Origin: Caballeronia mineralivorans PML1(12)
Lineage (GTDB): Bacteria > Pseudomonadota > Gammaproteobacteria > Burkholderiales > Burkholderiaceae
Assembly (NCBI RefSeq): GCF_001028175.1
Contig: NZ_AEJF01000258.1
Span: 42,358 to 106,357, forward strand
Length of the DNA stretch: 64,000 nucleotides
Direction of reading: 5' to 3'
The notes beneath the pieces were generated by a model that worked only from the letters and a program-made list of their open reading frames with translations, made no database searches and had not been told where the DNA came from. The translations under genes were made by a program, and so were the position numbers. Of the stretch, positions 1 to 8,961 are shown one piece after another. Position 1 is the first letter of the stretch. Every line of letters begins with the position of its first letter.

Positions 1-310
1 GACGCTGCGGCTAGCGATCAGTGGCGTAGAAAGCGAGAAGTTCGACACTCCATGCGTTCATCAGCTTGCTCCGCTCGTACCTCTCACGAGCTCTTTCCAT
101 TGGCGATTTTTTAGGATCGATGCCTGCGTCGTCCGTGCCCGGCCTGGATCTCACGCCCGGGCGTCCCCGATAGTCAGTCGGACCGTCTCACCGAACGCCG
201 GGACCCGAAGACAAATCCCGTACGCCTGAAGGCGTGACGCGCAGACCGAATCAACTACCATGGGGTTTTCGAACTGATCAATGCATTTTGCGTAAGCCTC
301 TAGCCGTTTC
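1..310. other. Left edge, no confident gene
   Basis: Downstream flank of the maleylacetate reductase gene. A 63-codon minus-strand frame (151..342) overlaps the end of that gene, and another short minus-strand frame runs to about position 30. Neither has a clear ribosome binding site or a recognisable domain, so I do not call a gene here. Confidence 0.5.
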
Positions 311-1372
311 TCACGGACAAGGCCGACTTCCTTGCCATGCACGCTGGAGCAACTCTCGAAGGGGAGCAGCCTCCACTGGACGCGGGTTCCAGTATGGATT
401 GGACATTGCTATCTCGCACGCACGATCGAGGTCGGCCTCGCTCAGTCCGATCTCACGTAACCCTCGTGGTACACCGAGTTCCTGGCTCAGTTCATACAAC
501 CCATCTGCGGCCGATTCCACATTGAGCGCACGCGCGATTCGTGCCATAGCCTCCGCTGCCACGACGCTGTTGTAGGCAAGCGCATGGGGAAGAACAATCG
601 CATGCGTCTCCGCGTGCGGAAGGTTGAACGTGCCGCCAAGTGTGTGGCAGAGCTTGTGATGAAGCGCCATGCCGACGTTGCCCAGAACCATCCCGCAAAG
701 CCACGCGCCATAGAGGCACTCACCGCGTGCCGTCTTGTCCCTGCTGCTCTTCTTCAAGCCTCGGAGCCCATTCGACAGTGCGCGGATTCCCTCTTCTGCC
801 ATAAGCGACATGACCGGGTTTCCGTCTTTTGCATACAACCCCTCGGCAGCATGTGCGATGGCATTCAGGCCGCTCACGAACGAGAGATGATCCGGCAAAT
901 TCACCGACAATTCCGGGTCATAGAGGACCGTTTTCGGAAGGACCCTGGAGTCGCGCCCGGTCTGCTTGAGCCCATCCTCGGTTATCCCATAGATCGGTGT
1001 CATTTCCGAACCCGCATAGGTCGTCGGAATGGCGATAATCGGCAAGGACGATTGAAGCGCGATGGCCTTGCCGAGGCCAATCGTTGAGCCTCCGCCAATC
1101 GCCACCGCACAATCCGCGTCAACCGTTTTCGCGTGCTCCCGCGCGCGGCGGACGTTTTCGATGGGTACATGCATCTGCGCCCCGTCAAAGACTCCGGCGC
1201 TCGACGGACCGAGAAGGGACGAAACAACCTCGGCCTGCGCTCTCTGCTCCGGCGTGCACAGAACCAGCGCCCTCCGGGCTCCCAGCTTCTCGACTTCCTG
1301 CTGGACGAGCTTCATGCTGCCGGCGCCGAACACCACCCGCGAGGCATGCGTCGTGTAGGTAAATTCGTACAT
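311..1372 (-). CDS. Maleylacetate reductase (iron-type alcohol dehydrogenase family)
   Basis: Reduces maleylacetate to 3-oxoadipate with NAD(P)H, the step after hydroxyquinol ring cleavage. Seen: an N-terminal FTY..ASRVVFGAG opening typical of this subfamily, the nucleotide-binding GGGSTIGLGKAIAL stretch, PTTYAGSEMT, and the C-terminal HHKLCHTLGG motif. At 353 residues the length is normal. An in-frame ATG at 1393 adds seven residues; I prefer 1372 because family members begin right before the FTY motif. It is the last gene of a long minus-strand operon whose first gene encodes the ring-cleavage dioxygenase, which supports the assignment. The family is certain; substrate specificity rests on subfamily motifs and context. 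Confidence 0.9.
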   Translation of the reverse strand: MYEFTYTTHASRVVFGAGSMKLVQQEVEKLGARRALVLCTPEQRAQAEVVSSLLGPSSAGVFDGAQMHVPIENVRRAREHAKTVDADCAVAIGGGSTIGLGKAIALQSSLPIIAIPTTYAGSEMTPIYGITEDGLKQTGRDSRVLPKTVLYDPELSVNLPDHLSFVSGLNAIAHAAEGLYAKDGNPVMSLMAEEGIRALSNGLRGLKKSSRDKTARGECLYGAWLCGMVLGNVGMALHHKLCHTLGGTFNLPHAETHAIVLPHALAYNSVVAAEAMARIARALNVESAADGLYELSQELGVPRGLREIGLSEADLDRACEIAMSNPYWNPRPVEAAPLRELLQRAWQGSRPCP

Positions 1373-1418
1373 AAGATTGGAGTTCCCTATCATTCCCTAT
1401 CGTTCCATATTCGCCGGC

Positions 1419-1715
1419 TCAGATGTAATCGACCTGGTGTCGGGCGATACGGCTGTCCCCAATAACCTGCTTGACGCGCAGATGCTCCGGATGGGACGCG
1501 TACGCCTCCAGCGACGCCGGATCCTCGAACTCCGTGTAGAGCACGACGTCACAGGCGTAGTCGACCCCGCTCACATCCATACCGACCTCGAGCTTCGCTA
1601 GTCCCGGAATTTTTCCGATCAGACTTTCAAAGGCGCTCTTCACCAGTTGAGCCGTTTCCTTCTTTTGCTCGGGCGACTCACCGCGAACATCCCACATAAC
1701 GATGTGCTTAATCAT
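1419..1715 (-). CDS. Dabb-family (stress-responsive A/B barrel) protein
   Basis: A 98-residue protein with the Dabb pattern: IKHIVMWDV at the start, a central GLAKLEVGMDV segment, and YASHPEHLRV near the end. Dabb proteins are small dimeric ferredoxin-like alpha/beta barrels. Some act on polyketide or aromatic intermediates; others have no known role. It lies 46 bases upstream of maleylacetate reductase and 151 bases downstream of the ABC permease, inside the same operon. Small Dabb proteins are often found beside resorcinol/hydroxyquinol genes, so a role in handling an aromatic or keto intermediate is plausible but inferred. Confidence 0.8.
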   Translation of the reverse strand: MIKHIVMWDVRGESPEQKKETAQLVKSAFESLIGKIPGLAKLEVGMDVSGVDYACDVVLYTEFEDPASLEAYASHPEHLRVKQVIGDSRIARHQVDYI

Positions 1716-1866
1716 CTCGATTCCGTGTTTACGACCGAAGTCCGTGCTAATTTTGTTTAGTCATCCATACCTATGGATGCTTCGCCCAGGTTCGCCAGAT
1801 ACTCTGCCGTTGAAATTGGCTGCTTCTCGCCCGTACCATCTGGCTGCACGTCCGGCAAGCCGACGC

Positions 1867-3075
1867 TCAGGCCTTGTTCTTGTTGTAGACATCAACAAAG
1901 ACAGCCGCGAGCAACACCACGCCCTTGATCACCTGCTGGTAGTCAACGCCGATACCCATGATGGACATCCCGTTGTTCATGACACCCATGATGAAGGCGC
2001 CTACTACCGCACCAACCACCTTCCCGACACCACCGGAAGCCGACGCACCGCCGATGAAGCATGCAGCGATCACATCGAGTTCAAAGCCCGTTCCGGCTTT
2101 CGGTGTGCCGCTATTCAAGCGGGCTGCGAATATGAGGCCGGCCAATGCGGCTAAAACACCCATATTCACGAAGGTTAAAAAACTGATGGCCGGAACGCTG
2201 ACCCCGGATAACCTCGCCGCCTTCGCGTTGCCGCCCACTGCGTAGATACGACGGCCAATGGTGGTGCGATTCATGACGAATGTGTACACACCAATCAGTA
2301 CTCCCATAATGACGAGAACTGTCGGCAGGCCGCGATAGGAGGCAAGGATGGCGCAGAGGAAGACAATCAGGCCGGTGAGGATGACGTTCTTCGCGACGAA
2401 CATGGAGAACGACCCGCTACCCATACCGTATTTCGTTGCGCTCGCGCGGTGTCGAAGTTCAATCACGAAGAAGAGAAAACCCACCAGAATTCCAAGCAGG
2501 ATGGACGTGACGTGCAGACTCTGCCCGTGAAAGACGTCGGGAATGAAGCCGGAACTGAAAGCTGCGAAAGCGTCGGGGAACGGGCCAATGGATTGGCCCT
2601 GCAACACGAGGTTTGTCAGCCCTCGAAATACCAGCATGCCGGCCAGCGTCACGATAAACGATGGCATCCGCCAGAATGCAATCCAGTAACCTTGGACGGC
2701 TCCAATCAGCGCACCGGTGGCTATGCAGATGATGGTGGCCAGCACGTAGTTGACATTAAACTGGACCATCAGCACTGCTGCGAGTGCGCCCACCAGTCCA
2801 GCGGTCGAACCGACCGAGAGATCGATATGGCCCGCCACAATCACCATCAGCATGCCGAGCGCCATGATGACGATGTAACTGTTTTGAAGCACAAGATTCG
2901 TCAGATTGAGCGGCTGCATCAACACGCCGCTCGTGGACATCTGAAAGAAAGCCATAATGACGATGAGCGAAATCAGCAGTCCGTATTCACTGGCGCCCCG
3001 CTTGAGCACCCGAACGATTTCGCTATGTTTGACTCCGGCGTCCTGCGGCGCCGCCGGTGAGAGTGTCTTACGCAT
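1867..3075 (-). CDS. Monosaccharide ABC transporter permease (XylH/MmsB-like)
   Basis: Inner-membrane permease of a CUT2-type sugar importer, about 402 residues with many hydrophobic segments. Seen: the GHIDLSVGSTAGLVGA signature of the RbsC/XylH family, TIGRRIYAVGGNAKAARLSGV in the cytoplasmic coupling loop, and a C-terminal GGASASGGVGKVVGA segment. The long form with an extra central hydrophilic loop (RHRASATKYG) resembles XylH and the multiple-sugar permeases. I start at 3075 because GGAGG lies eight bases upstream and the ATPase stop is one base away. The alternative start at 3090 would overlap the ATPase gene. It works with the ATPase and ChvE-like binding protein next to it. Confidence 0.93.
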   Translation of the reverse strand: MRKTLSPAAPQDAGVKHSEIVRVLKRGASEYGLLISLIVIMAFFQMSTSGVLMQPLNLTNLVLQNSYIVIMALGMLMVIVAGHIDLSVGSTAGLVGALAAVLMVQFNVNYVLATIICIATGALIGAVQGYWIAFWRMPSFIVTLAGMLVFRGLTNLVLQGQSIGPFPDAFAAFSSGFIPDVFHGQSLHVTSILLGILVGFLFFVIELRHRASATKYGMGSGSFSMFVAKNVILTGLIVFLCAILASYRGLPTVLVIMGVLIGVYTFVMNRTTIGRRIYAVGGNAKAARLSGVSVPAISFLTFVNMGVLAALAGLIFAARLNSGTPKAGTGFELDVIAACFIGGASASGGVGKVVGAVVGAFIMGVMNNGMSIMGIGVDYQQVIKGVVLLAAVFVDVYNKNKA

Positions 3076-3076
3076 T

Positions 3077-4606
3077 TCAGATGCCTCCATTTCGCATGAT
3101 TGCCCGCATGATCTTTTCCTGCGAGACCTCCTCCGCGGTGAACTCGCCGACGAAGCGGCCTTCGTTCATGACATAAACGCGGTCGCACATGCCAAGAAGC
3201 TCCGGCATTTCCGAAGAAATCATGACGACGCACTTACCCGCTTCAACCGCTTGATTGATGATGCTGTAGATTTCGTACTTCGCTCCCACATCAATGCCGC
3301 GCGTGGGCTCGTCCAGAATGAGTACTTCGGGTCCGGAAAACAGCCATTTGCTCAGCACGACTTTCTGCTGATTGCCGCCGGACAGATTGGCGACAACATG
3401 TGTTCCTCCCTGGGCGCGGATACGGAGCTTCTTCAGGAAATCCCCCGCGACCCGTGCTTCCTCGTGTTCGTTGATAACGCCGAGATTCGACACACCTTGG
3501 AGGTTCGCCAACGTGATGTTTCGCTGGATGTTGTCGTCAAGGAGCAGGCCGTTTCCTTTACGGTCTTCGGTCACATACGCGAGACCCGCGTTAATGGCCT
3601 TCTGTACCGACGAAACGTCTACCGGCTTCCCGTGCATGAGCACCGTTCCGGAAATGTCCTGACCGTACGTTGCGCCGAAGACACTCATCGCAAGCTCGGT
3701 CCGCCCGGAACCCATAAGACCGGCGATACCTACGATCTCGCCTTTTCGCGCCTTGAGATTAACGCCCTTGATGACGGCGCGCTCCCGCTGGGTCGGATGC
3801 TGTGTGCGCCAGTCCCTGACTTCGAAAATCACCTCGCCGATATTCGGCACTCGCTTAGGATAACGGTCAGACATCTCACGGCCGACCATCGCCTTGATGA
3901 TCCGGTCTTCGCTCACACTTTCGGCCTTGCAGTCGAGCGCATCGACAGTTGAGCCATCACGGATGACCGTTATGCCGTCTGCCACGCGCGAGATCTCGTT
4001 GAGCTTGTGCGAAATGATGATGGACGTCACTCCACGCGCCTTCAGCTCCAGCAGGAGATTGAGCAGCGTGTCGCTGTCCTTTTCGTTGAGGCTTGCCGTT
4101 GGCTCGTCGAGGATCAACAGACGGACCTCTTTTGACAACGCCTTGGCAATTTCGACAAGCTGCTGTTTGCCGATGCCGAGCGTGCCTACGGGGGTATCGG
4201 GGGAATCAGTCAGACCCACCCTCGCTAGCAGTTCCTTAGCCAGGGACCGGGAACCCTGCCAATCAATAACACCCCACGTCGACTGTTCGTTACCCAGAAA
4301 GATGTTCTCGGTAATCGAGAGCATGGGTACGAGTGCGAGTTCCTGATGGATGATGATGATCCCCACCTGCTCGCTGTCGGAAATATCCGAGAACGCACGA
4401 TCTTCACCGTCGTAGACCACATTGCCCGCATAAGAGCCGTGTGGATAGACGCCGCTCAGGATCTTCATCAGCGTCGACTTACCCGCGCCGTTCTCGCCGC
4501 ATATGGCATGAATCTCGCCTTTGCGGACTTTAAGACTGACGTTATTCAGGGCTTTGACCGCGCCAAAGCTCTTCTGAATTTCGTTCATCTCCAGAATGGT
4601 TTCCAT
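3077..4606 (-). CDS. Sugar ABC transporter ATP-binding protein (XylG/MmsA-like, two domains)
   Basis: Two fused ABC ATPase domains in 509 residues, the normal layout of CUT2 importers. Seen in domain 1: Walker A GENGAGKST (37-45), a signature region LGIGKQQLVEIAKAL, and Walker B LLILDEPTASL. Seen in domain 2: a degenerate Walker A (GLMGSGRTEL), signature LSGGNQQKV and Walker B VLILDEPTRGID. The asymmetry is usual for the family. The start at 4606 has GAGGAA eight bases upstream; an upstream ATG at 4636 has no such support. It energises import with the adjacent permease and binding protein. Confidence 0.93.
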   Translation of the reverse strand: METILEMNEIQKSFGAVKALNNVSLKVRKGEIHAICGENGAGKSTLMKILSGVYPHGSYAGNVVYDGEDRAFSDISDSEQVGIIIIHQELALVPMLSITENIFLGNEQSTWGVIDWQGSRSLAKELLARVGLTDSPDTPVGTLGIGKQQLVEIAKALSKEVRLLILDEPTASLNEKDSDTLLNLLLELKARGVTSIIISHKLNEISRVADGITVIRDGSTVDALDCKAESVSEDRIIKAMVGREMSDRYPKRVPNIGEVIFEVRDWRTQHPTQRERAVIKGVNLKARKGEIVGIAGLMGSGRTELAMSVFGATYGQDISGTVLMHGKPVDVSSVQKAINAGLAYVTEDRKGNGLLLDDNIQRNITLANLQGVSNLGVINEHEEARVAGDFLKKLRIRAQGGTHVVANLSGGNQQKVVLSKWLFSGPEVLILDEPTRGIDVGAKYEIYSIINQAVEAGKCVVMISSEMPELLGMCDRVYVMNEGRFVGEFTAEEVSQEKIMRAIMRNGGI

Positions 4607-4699
4607 CGTCGTATTCCTCGGGTTACTCACGTACAACGCGTGTCTGTGTAGTGTCGGGCTGCCGCCGCGCGCCCGGCACCCACGAAGGCCGGGACACTG

Positions 4700-5770
4700 T
4701 TACTTCAACTGCGCCTGTGTGTAATACCCGCTAGTGACGAGCTCCGGCTGCCAGTTGTCCTTGTCGACGAGGATGGGCTTCACGAGGTAGGTCGGAACAA
4801 TCTTGGCGCCGTTGTTATAGCTCTTCGTGTCGTTCACGGGCACGGGCTTTCCAGTGAGCGCGTCGTCCACGATATCGGCTGTGATGCCAGCCAGCTTGCG
4901 CGTATCCTTGAATACGGTCGTCGTCTGGTCGCCGCGTATGATTCCCTTGACGTTCTGCAGATCCGCATCCTGTCCGGTGACGACCGGCATCGGTTGTTGC
5001 GCCGAACCATAGCCGACACCCTTGAGCGAGGAAATCACTCCGATCGCGATGGCGTCATTCGGCGTCCACACGGCATCGAGCCGGTTGTTGCCATAGAAGG
5101 CGCTCAGCAGGTTGTCCATGCGGGACTGGGCCGTGGCTCCGTCCCAGTTGCGAGTGGCGACTTTCTCGAATGCCACCTGCTTGCTTCGAATCACGAACTT
5201 CCCGTTGTCGATATACGGCTTGAGTACCGACATCCCGCCGGCGTAGACCATATGCGCGTTGTTGTCGTCAGAGGAGCCGCCGAAGACCTCCACGTTGAAC
5301 GGGGTCTTGCTACCCGCCTTCTGCCAGGCAGCGACGATGCTCTGACCCTGCAGGACACCCACACCGTAGTTGTCGAACGTGGCGTAGTAGTCAACGTTCT
5401 TGGTCTGGCTGATCAGGCGATCGTACGAGATAACCTTGATACCCTTCTGTTGCGCAAGCGCCAGGGCGTCGGAGAAGGTCTTGCCATCGATCGGGGCGAT
5501 CACGAGCGCCTTGACGCCCTTCGCCAGCATGTTCTCGACCTGATTGACCTGCGTCGGGACGTCATAGTTGGCGTACTGGAGATCGGCGGAGTAGCCCTTC
5601 GCCTTCAGCGCGTCGACCATGCTCTTGCCATCGGTAATCCAGCGCGATTCCGTCTTGTCCGGCAGTGAAATGCCAATGACACCCTTGTCCTGTGCGTAAG
5701 CGGATAGGGACACCGCCGACAATGCAATCGAAGCGGCCACAGCTACAGCGACGTTCTTGATGATGTTCAT
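4700..5770 (-). CDS. Periplasmic sugar-binding protein (ChvE/XylF-like)
   Basis: A 356-residue type I periplasmic binding protein. Residues 1-26 form a signal peptide ending in AYAQ. The mature part shows GVIGISLPDKTESRWITDG at its start, KALVIAPIDGKTF, KVISYDRLI, and VTGQDADLQNVKGI. These motifs match ChvE and the multiple monosaccharide/xylose binding proteins, which bind aldoses such as galactose, glucose, xylose and arabinose. It is the receptor of the importer encoded just downstream. Its place between cyclitol-type dehydrogenases and a ring-cleavage pathway suggests a polyhydroxylated ring or glycoside ligand, which is inference. Confidence 0.9.
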   Translation of the reverse strand: MNIIKNVAVAVAASIALSAVSLSAYAQDKGVIGISLPDKTESRWITDGKSMVDALKAKGYSADLQYANYDVPTQVNQVENMLAKGVKALVIAPIDGKTFSDALALAQQKGIKVISYDRLISQTKNVDYYATFDNYGVGVLQGQSIVAAWQKAGSKTPFNVEVFGGSSDDNNAHMVYAGGMSVLKPYIDNGKFVIRSKQVAFEKVATRNWDGATAQSRMDNLLSAFYGNNRLDAVWTPNDAIAIGVISSLKGVGYGSAQQPMPVVTGQDADLQNVKGIIRGDQTTTVFKDTRKLAGITADIVDDALTGKPVPVNDTKSYNNGAKIVPTYLVKPILVDKDNWQPELVTSGYYTQAQLK

Positions 5771-5866
5771 CGTTTGTCTCCTAATAAGGATTACATAATT
5801 TACTTCTGACTTTCTTCAGTCAGTTTTTGGTAGCTGGCCCCGAAAGGAGGCCAGCCACTCACCTTC

Positions 5867-6955
5867 TTACTCAATAAAGATCTCTGCACCGGCCTGCTTC
5901 GACGAAGCGAACATCGCCTCAATGACGCGGCTGATGTTGTACGCCTGCGTGGAGGGAACAACCGACGGTGTACCGTTACGAAGCGCTTCGAAAAAGGCAT
6001 TCGATTCGCGGTCGAAGTAAACCGGATTCCCGATTTCAGCAATATCGGGTGAATACTCGGTCTTCTTCGTGGCCCATATTTCGGGAAAACTCGTTTCCTG
6101 CCATTCGGTCCATCCTTCCGGATAGGCGCCCTTGCCAGCGTCGTAGACCTTGTAGCTTGACGGCAGCGATCGCGAAGACATGATGCCTTCGGTGCCGTAC
6201 GCCGTGATTTCCCAGCTTTCGGTCCACGGCAGCACGTCCCACGACATGAAGTCGATCACCACGATCTTGTCTTCGTAGTTCAGCACCGCGCCCGCTGCAT
6301 CCTCGCGAGACTCGTCGCCATGAAAGTTCGGGAACTTCGTAATGCGGGCGTTAACACTTCTCGGCATGCCGAAATGCAGGAGGATGCGATCCACCAGATG
6401 GCAGCCGATGACGAACACGGCGCCCCCGATATCACCCGGCTGGGTCATGTGGGCCGTGCCCGCCTCGTCATGCGAGCAGCCGCCGTGCGCGCGCACCTGG
6501 ACGACTTTCCCGAGGCGGCCGCTCTTCAGCGCTGCCTGCATGGCGTCGACCGACGGAGCGAAGCGCCAGCAGTAGCCCACCTGTACGAGACCGCCCGTAC
6601 GCTCGACCGCTTCGACAATCCGTTTGGCATCCGCGGAGCTGCGCCCCGCGGGTTTTTCGCACAGGACCGACTTGCCGGCCTCGAGTGCTTCAATGGTCAG
6701 CTCGGCCATCTTCTCGCTTTTCGAATGCACGAGCACCACATGCACATTTTCATCAGCGAGGATGTCCTCTTTCGTTCGCGCCTCGAGGCCAAGCGCATCC
6801 ACGAACGGCTTGAGCAGCGGACTGGTGTCCCACGCGCCGAGCATCTTCGCGCCGGAGCGACGCTGGATCGCCTTGACCCGACCGGACGTGTGAGGATGGG
6901 TGACGCCAAGGCATGCCACGCCTATCGTTTCGTTGGGACCGATCTTTCGCGTCAT
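5867..6955 (-). CDS. Gfo/Idh/MocA family oxidoreductase
   Basis: A 362-residue NAD(P)-dependent dehydrogenase. Seen: an atypical N-terminal nucleotide-binding segment (GVACLGVTHPHTSGR), HVVLVHSKSEKMAELTIEAL, the family's CEKPAGRSSADAKR motif with the catalytic-type Lys, and PGDIGGAVFVIGCHLVDRIL, where the Asp and His of the active site usually sit. Family members oxidise or reduce hydroxyls of sugars, cyclitols and glycosides. A good ribosome binding site (GGAGGAGA) precedes the start. It lies 24 bases downstream of the inositol dehydrogenase-like gene and 96 bases upstream of the binding protein gene. The exact substrate cannot be read from sequence. Confidence 0.88.
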   Translation of the reverse strand: MTRKIGPNETIGVACLGVTHPHTSGRVKAIQRRSGAKMLGAWDTSPLLKPFVDALGLEARTKEDILADENVHVVLVHSKSEKMAELTIEALEAGKSVLCEKPAGRSSADAKRIVEAVERTGGLVQVGYCWRFAPSVDAMQAALKSGRLGKVVQVRAHGGCSHDEAGTAHMTQPGDIGGAVFVIGCHLVDRILLHFGMPRSVNARITKFPNFHGDESREDAAGAVLNYEDKIVVIDFMSWDVLPWTESWEITAYGTEGIMSSRSLPSSYKVYDAGKGAYPEGWTEWQETSFPEIWATKKTEYSPDIAEIGNPVYFDRESNAFFEALRNGTPSVVPSTQAYNISRVIEAMFASSKQAGAEIFIE

Positions 6956-6979
6956 GATTTATCTCCTCCAGATTACGAG

Positions 6980-7972
6980 TTAGACCTTGACCGATTTCCC
7001 TGATACAGCGGACTCGAGCGCACAGTCAGCCAGACGCAGCGCCTTCAGGCCGTCCTGCACCGATGTCGGCAGGGGCGCATTCGTACGCAGCGCCTCGACG
7101 AACGCTTCGAGTTCGGCCTTGTAGGCCGCTTCGTAACGCTCAAGGAAAAAGTTGAGCAGGGGTTCGCGGACATCGGTCGCCTCCTTCGTCCAGCGACGGA
7201 TCGTCGAAGGCCGGAGGTTCTCCTGAAGAAGCATGCCCTTGGAGCCGGAGACTTCCATGCGCTGGTCGTAGCCGTACACAACCTCGCGACAGCAGTTGAT
7301 GTGGCATTGCTTGCCCGAAGCGGTCCGCAACTGCACCATGACCGTATCGAAATCGTCGAGCTCGGCCAGCGACGAATCGACGAGCCGGCTCGCGAACGCC
7401 ATCACTTCCACTGGCTCTTCGCCGAGCAGCCAGCGGGCCATATCGAGGTCGTGGATCACCATGTCGCGGAAGATGCCGCCGGAATGCTCGACGTAGTCGC
7501 GGGGCGGCATGCCCGGATCGCGGCTGGAGATGACAACCTGGCGCACCTCGCCCACATCGCCTGCGTCGATCGCCTTGCGAAAGGCCTGGGATGTAGGGTC
7601 GAAGCGACGGTTGAACGCAAGCATCACACGGCCGCCGAGGCGCTCGACCTCGCTCGCCGCTGCGAGCGACTTTTCCATGTCCAGGTCGATCGGCTTTTCG
7701 CACAACACAGCCTTGCCTTTCGCCACGGCTTGCAACATGAATGTGATGTGGGTATCCGTCGGCGTGCCAATCACCACGGCATCTATGTCATCGCGCTCGA
7801 GGACAGCCGAGGCATCCGTCGACGCTTCGCAGCCGAGTCGTTCGGCAAGCGAGCTGGCAGCCTTCTCAAAGGGGTCCGCGACGACAACCAGTTTCGCGTT
7901 CGGGCTAGCGGCCACGTTGCCTGCGTGAATGCGGCCAATGCGGCCAGCGCCGAGTACAGCGATACGAATCAT
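6980..7972 (-). CDS. iolG: Inositol 2-dehydrogenase-like oxidoreductase (Gfo/Idh/MocA), copy 1
   Basis: A 330-residue NAD-dependent dehydrogenase closely matching rhizobial-type inositol dehydrogenases. Seen: Rossmann motif VLGAGRIGRIHAGN, GTPTDTHITF, the CEKPIDLD motif, NRRFDPT, ISSRDPGMPP, and HSGGIFRDMVIHDLDMARWLLGEEP carrying the catalytic Asp/His pair, then YGYDQRMEV. I use the start at 7972: GGAGA lies seven bases upstream, and the longer frame adds 58 residues without homology features. It is highly similar along its whole length to the gene at 21234..22229. Expected chemistry is oxidation of an axial ring hydroxyl of a cyclitol or sugar to a ketone. Confidence 0.88.
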   Translation of the reverse strand: MIRIAVLGAGRIGRIHAGNVAASPNAKLVVVADPFEKAASSLAERLGCEASTDASAVLERDDIDAVVIGTPTDTHITFMLQAVAKGKAVLCEKPIDLDMEKSLAAASEVERLGGRVMLAFNRRFDPTSQAFRKAIDAGDVGEVRQVVISSRDPGMPPRDYVEHSGGIFRDMVIHDLDMARWLLGEEPVEVMAFASRLVDSSLAELDDFDTVMVQLRTASGKQCHINCCREVVYGYDQRMEVSGSKGMLLQENLRPSTIRRWTKEATDVREPLLNFFLERYEAAYKAELEAFVEALRTNAPLPTSVQDGLKALRLADCALESAVSGKSVKV

Positions 7973-8013
7973 GTGAGTCTCCAGGAGTACTTTGTGGTTT
8001 AAGGTCAAGCGCG

Positions 8014-8895
8014 TCAGACGGAAGTCGCGCTTTTTGCCGAGAACTGGGTAATGGTGGTGTCGTAGGCGCGCTTTGCCATCTCGTCGAGCGGCAACTTCCG
8101 GTGCTTCTCGGAGATGAGCTCCACGCCGTAGTAAGGAAGCGTGCACCCTGCTTGTTGCAGGGCGTCAATGAAGGCGGGACAGTCGCCGGCACCTTCGCCA
8201 CAAAGCTGGCGGTTAAAGCTCGAGTCCTCGAACAGCGTCCCTTTAACTTGCGCGGCTACGTCATTCAGCTCTACTCCCTTGATGAAGCGCGCCGGAATTT
8301 GGGCGACCTCTCTATAAGGGCTGCCACCGCGTGCTACGTGCCAGTGGTCAACCATCAGGCCACCGTTGGGTTGGTCGGCGCCTTCCGTAATCTTCAGCGC
8401 TTCTCCGATGTTTCGGATGGGAGAAAAAGGCATGAACTCGATTGCAACCGTCGCGCCAACCGCCGCCACGTCTTCGCAAAGTTTCGCGAATTCGCCGGTC
8501 ATGCGCGCAAAGTCGGCGGGACTTTCGTCGAAGGGGCTTGCGCCGATTTTCAGATTGCGCATGCCAAGTTCGCCGCCCAGTTCGATGATACGGCGCCGGC
8601 AGCTGTCCGATTTGGCACGCGCCTCGCCGTCGAGGTACCAGTCCATGAGAATTTCGAGTTCGAAGTACTTCATGCCCGTGTCGTCCAGAATCTTCTTGAC
8701 GCCGGAGAGCCCGTATTTCTCCACGCTGTACTCGAGATCATCGAGAATGAGGCCGATGCCGCTCCAGCCAGCACGCGATGCCGCTTCGCAACGGTCTCGC
8801 AGCGGGAACGGACTGATTTCGGCCGGTCCACACGGATAGACGTCGCCGGCAATAGTCCAGTACGCAGCCAGCAGTTCAATGTTCTTCGTGCTCAT
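8014..8895 (-). CDS. TIM-barrel sugar isomerase/epimerase-like protein (possible keto-cyclitol dehydratase)
   Basis: A 293-residue xylose isomerase-like TIM barrel (AP endonuclease 2 fold). Seen: GWSGIGLILDD and KYFELEILMDW in early strands, VAIEFMPFSP, GLMVDHWHVARGG and KGVELNDV, with Glu/Asp/His residues placed as in metal-binding members. The family includes inosose dehydratase IolE, epimerases and the beta-eliminating enzymes that act on 3-keto-glycosides. It follows the ring-cleavage dioxygenase gene and precedes the inositol dehydrogenase-like gene. A dehydration or beta-elimination after ketone formation is the natural guess, but the specific reaction is inference. Confidence 0.82.
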   Translation of the reverse strand: MSTKNIELLAAYWTIAGDVYPCGPAEISPFPLRDRCEAASRAGWSGIGLILDDLEYSVEKYGLSGVKKILDDTGMKYFELEILMDWYLDGEARAKSDSCRRRIIELGGELGMRNLKIGASPFDESPADFARMTGEFAKLCEDVAAVGATVAIEFMPFSPIRNIGEALKITEGADQPNGGLMVDHWHVARGGSPYREVAQIPARFIKGVELNDVAAQVKGTLFEDSSFNRQLCGEGAGDCPAFIDALQQAGCTLPYYGVELISEKHRKLPLDEMAKRAYDTTITQFSAKSATSV

Positions 8896-8961
8896 GTGTA
8901 GTAGTCCTGTTTCTCAGTTTCATCAGTTCGTCGACGGCACACGATCCCGCGTGCCAATCGG

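Noticed and set aside
151..342. 63-codon minus-strand frame overlapping the end of maleylacetate reductase
   Set aside because: No ribosome binding site or family match, and it overlaps a certain gene.
8101..8901. 266-codon plus-strand frame
   Set aside because: Antisense of the TIM-barrel gene at 8014..8895; no motif.
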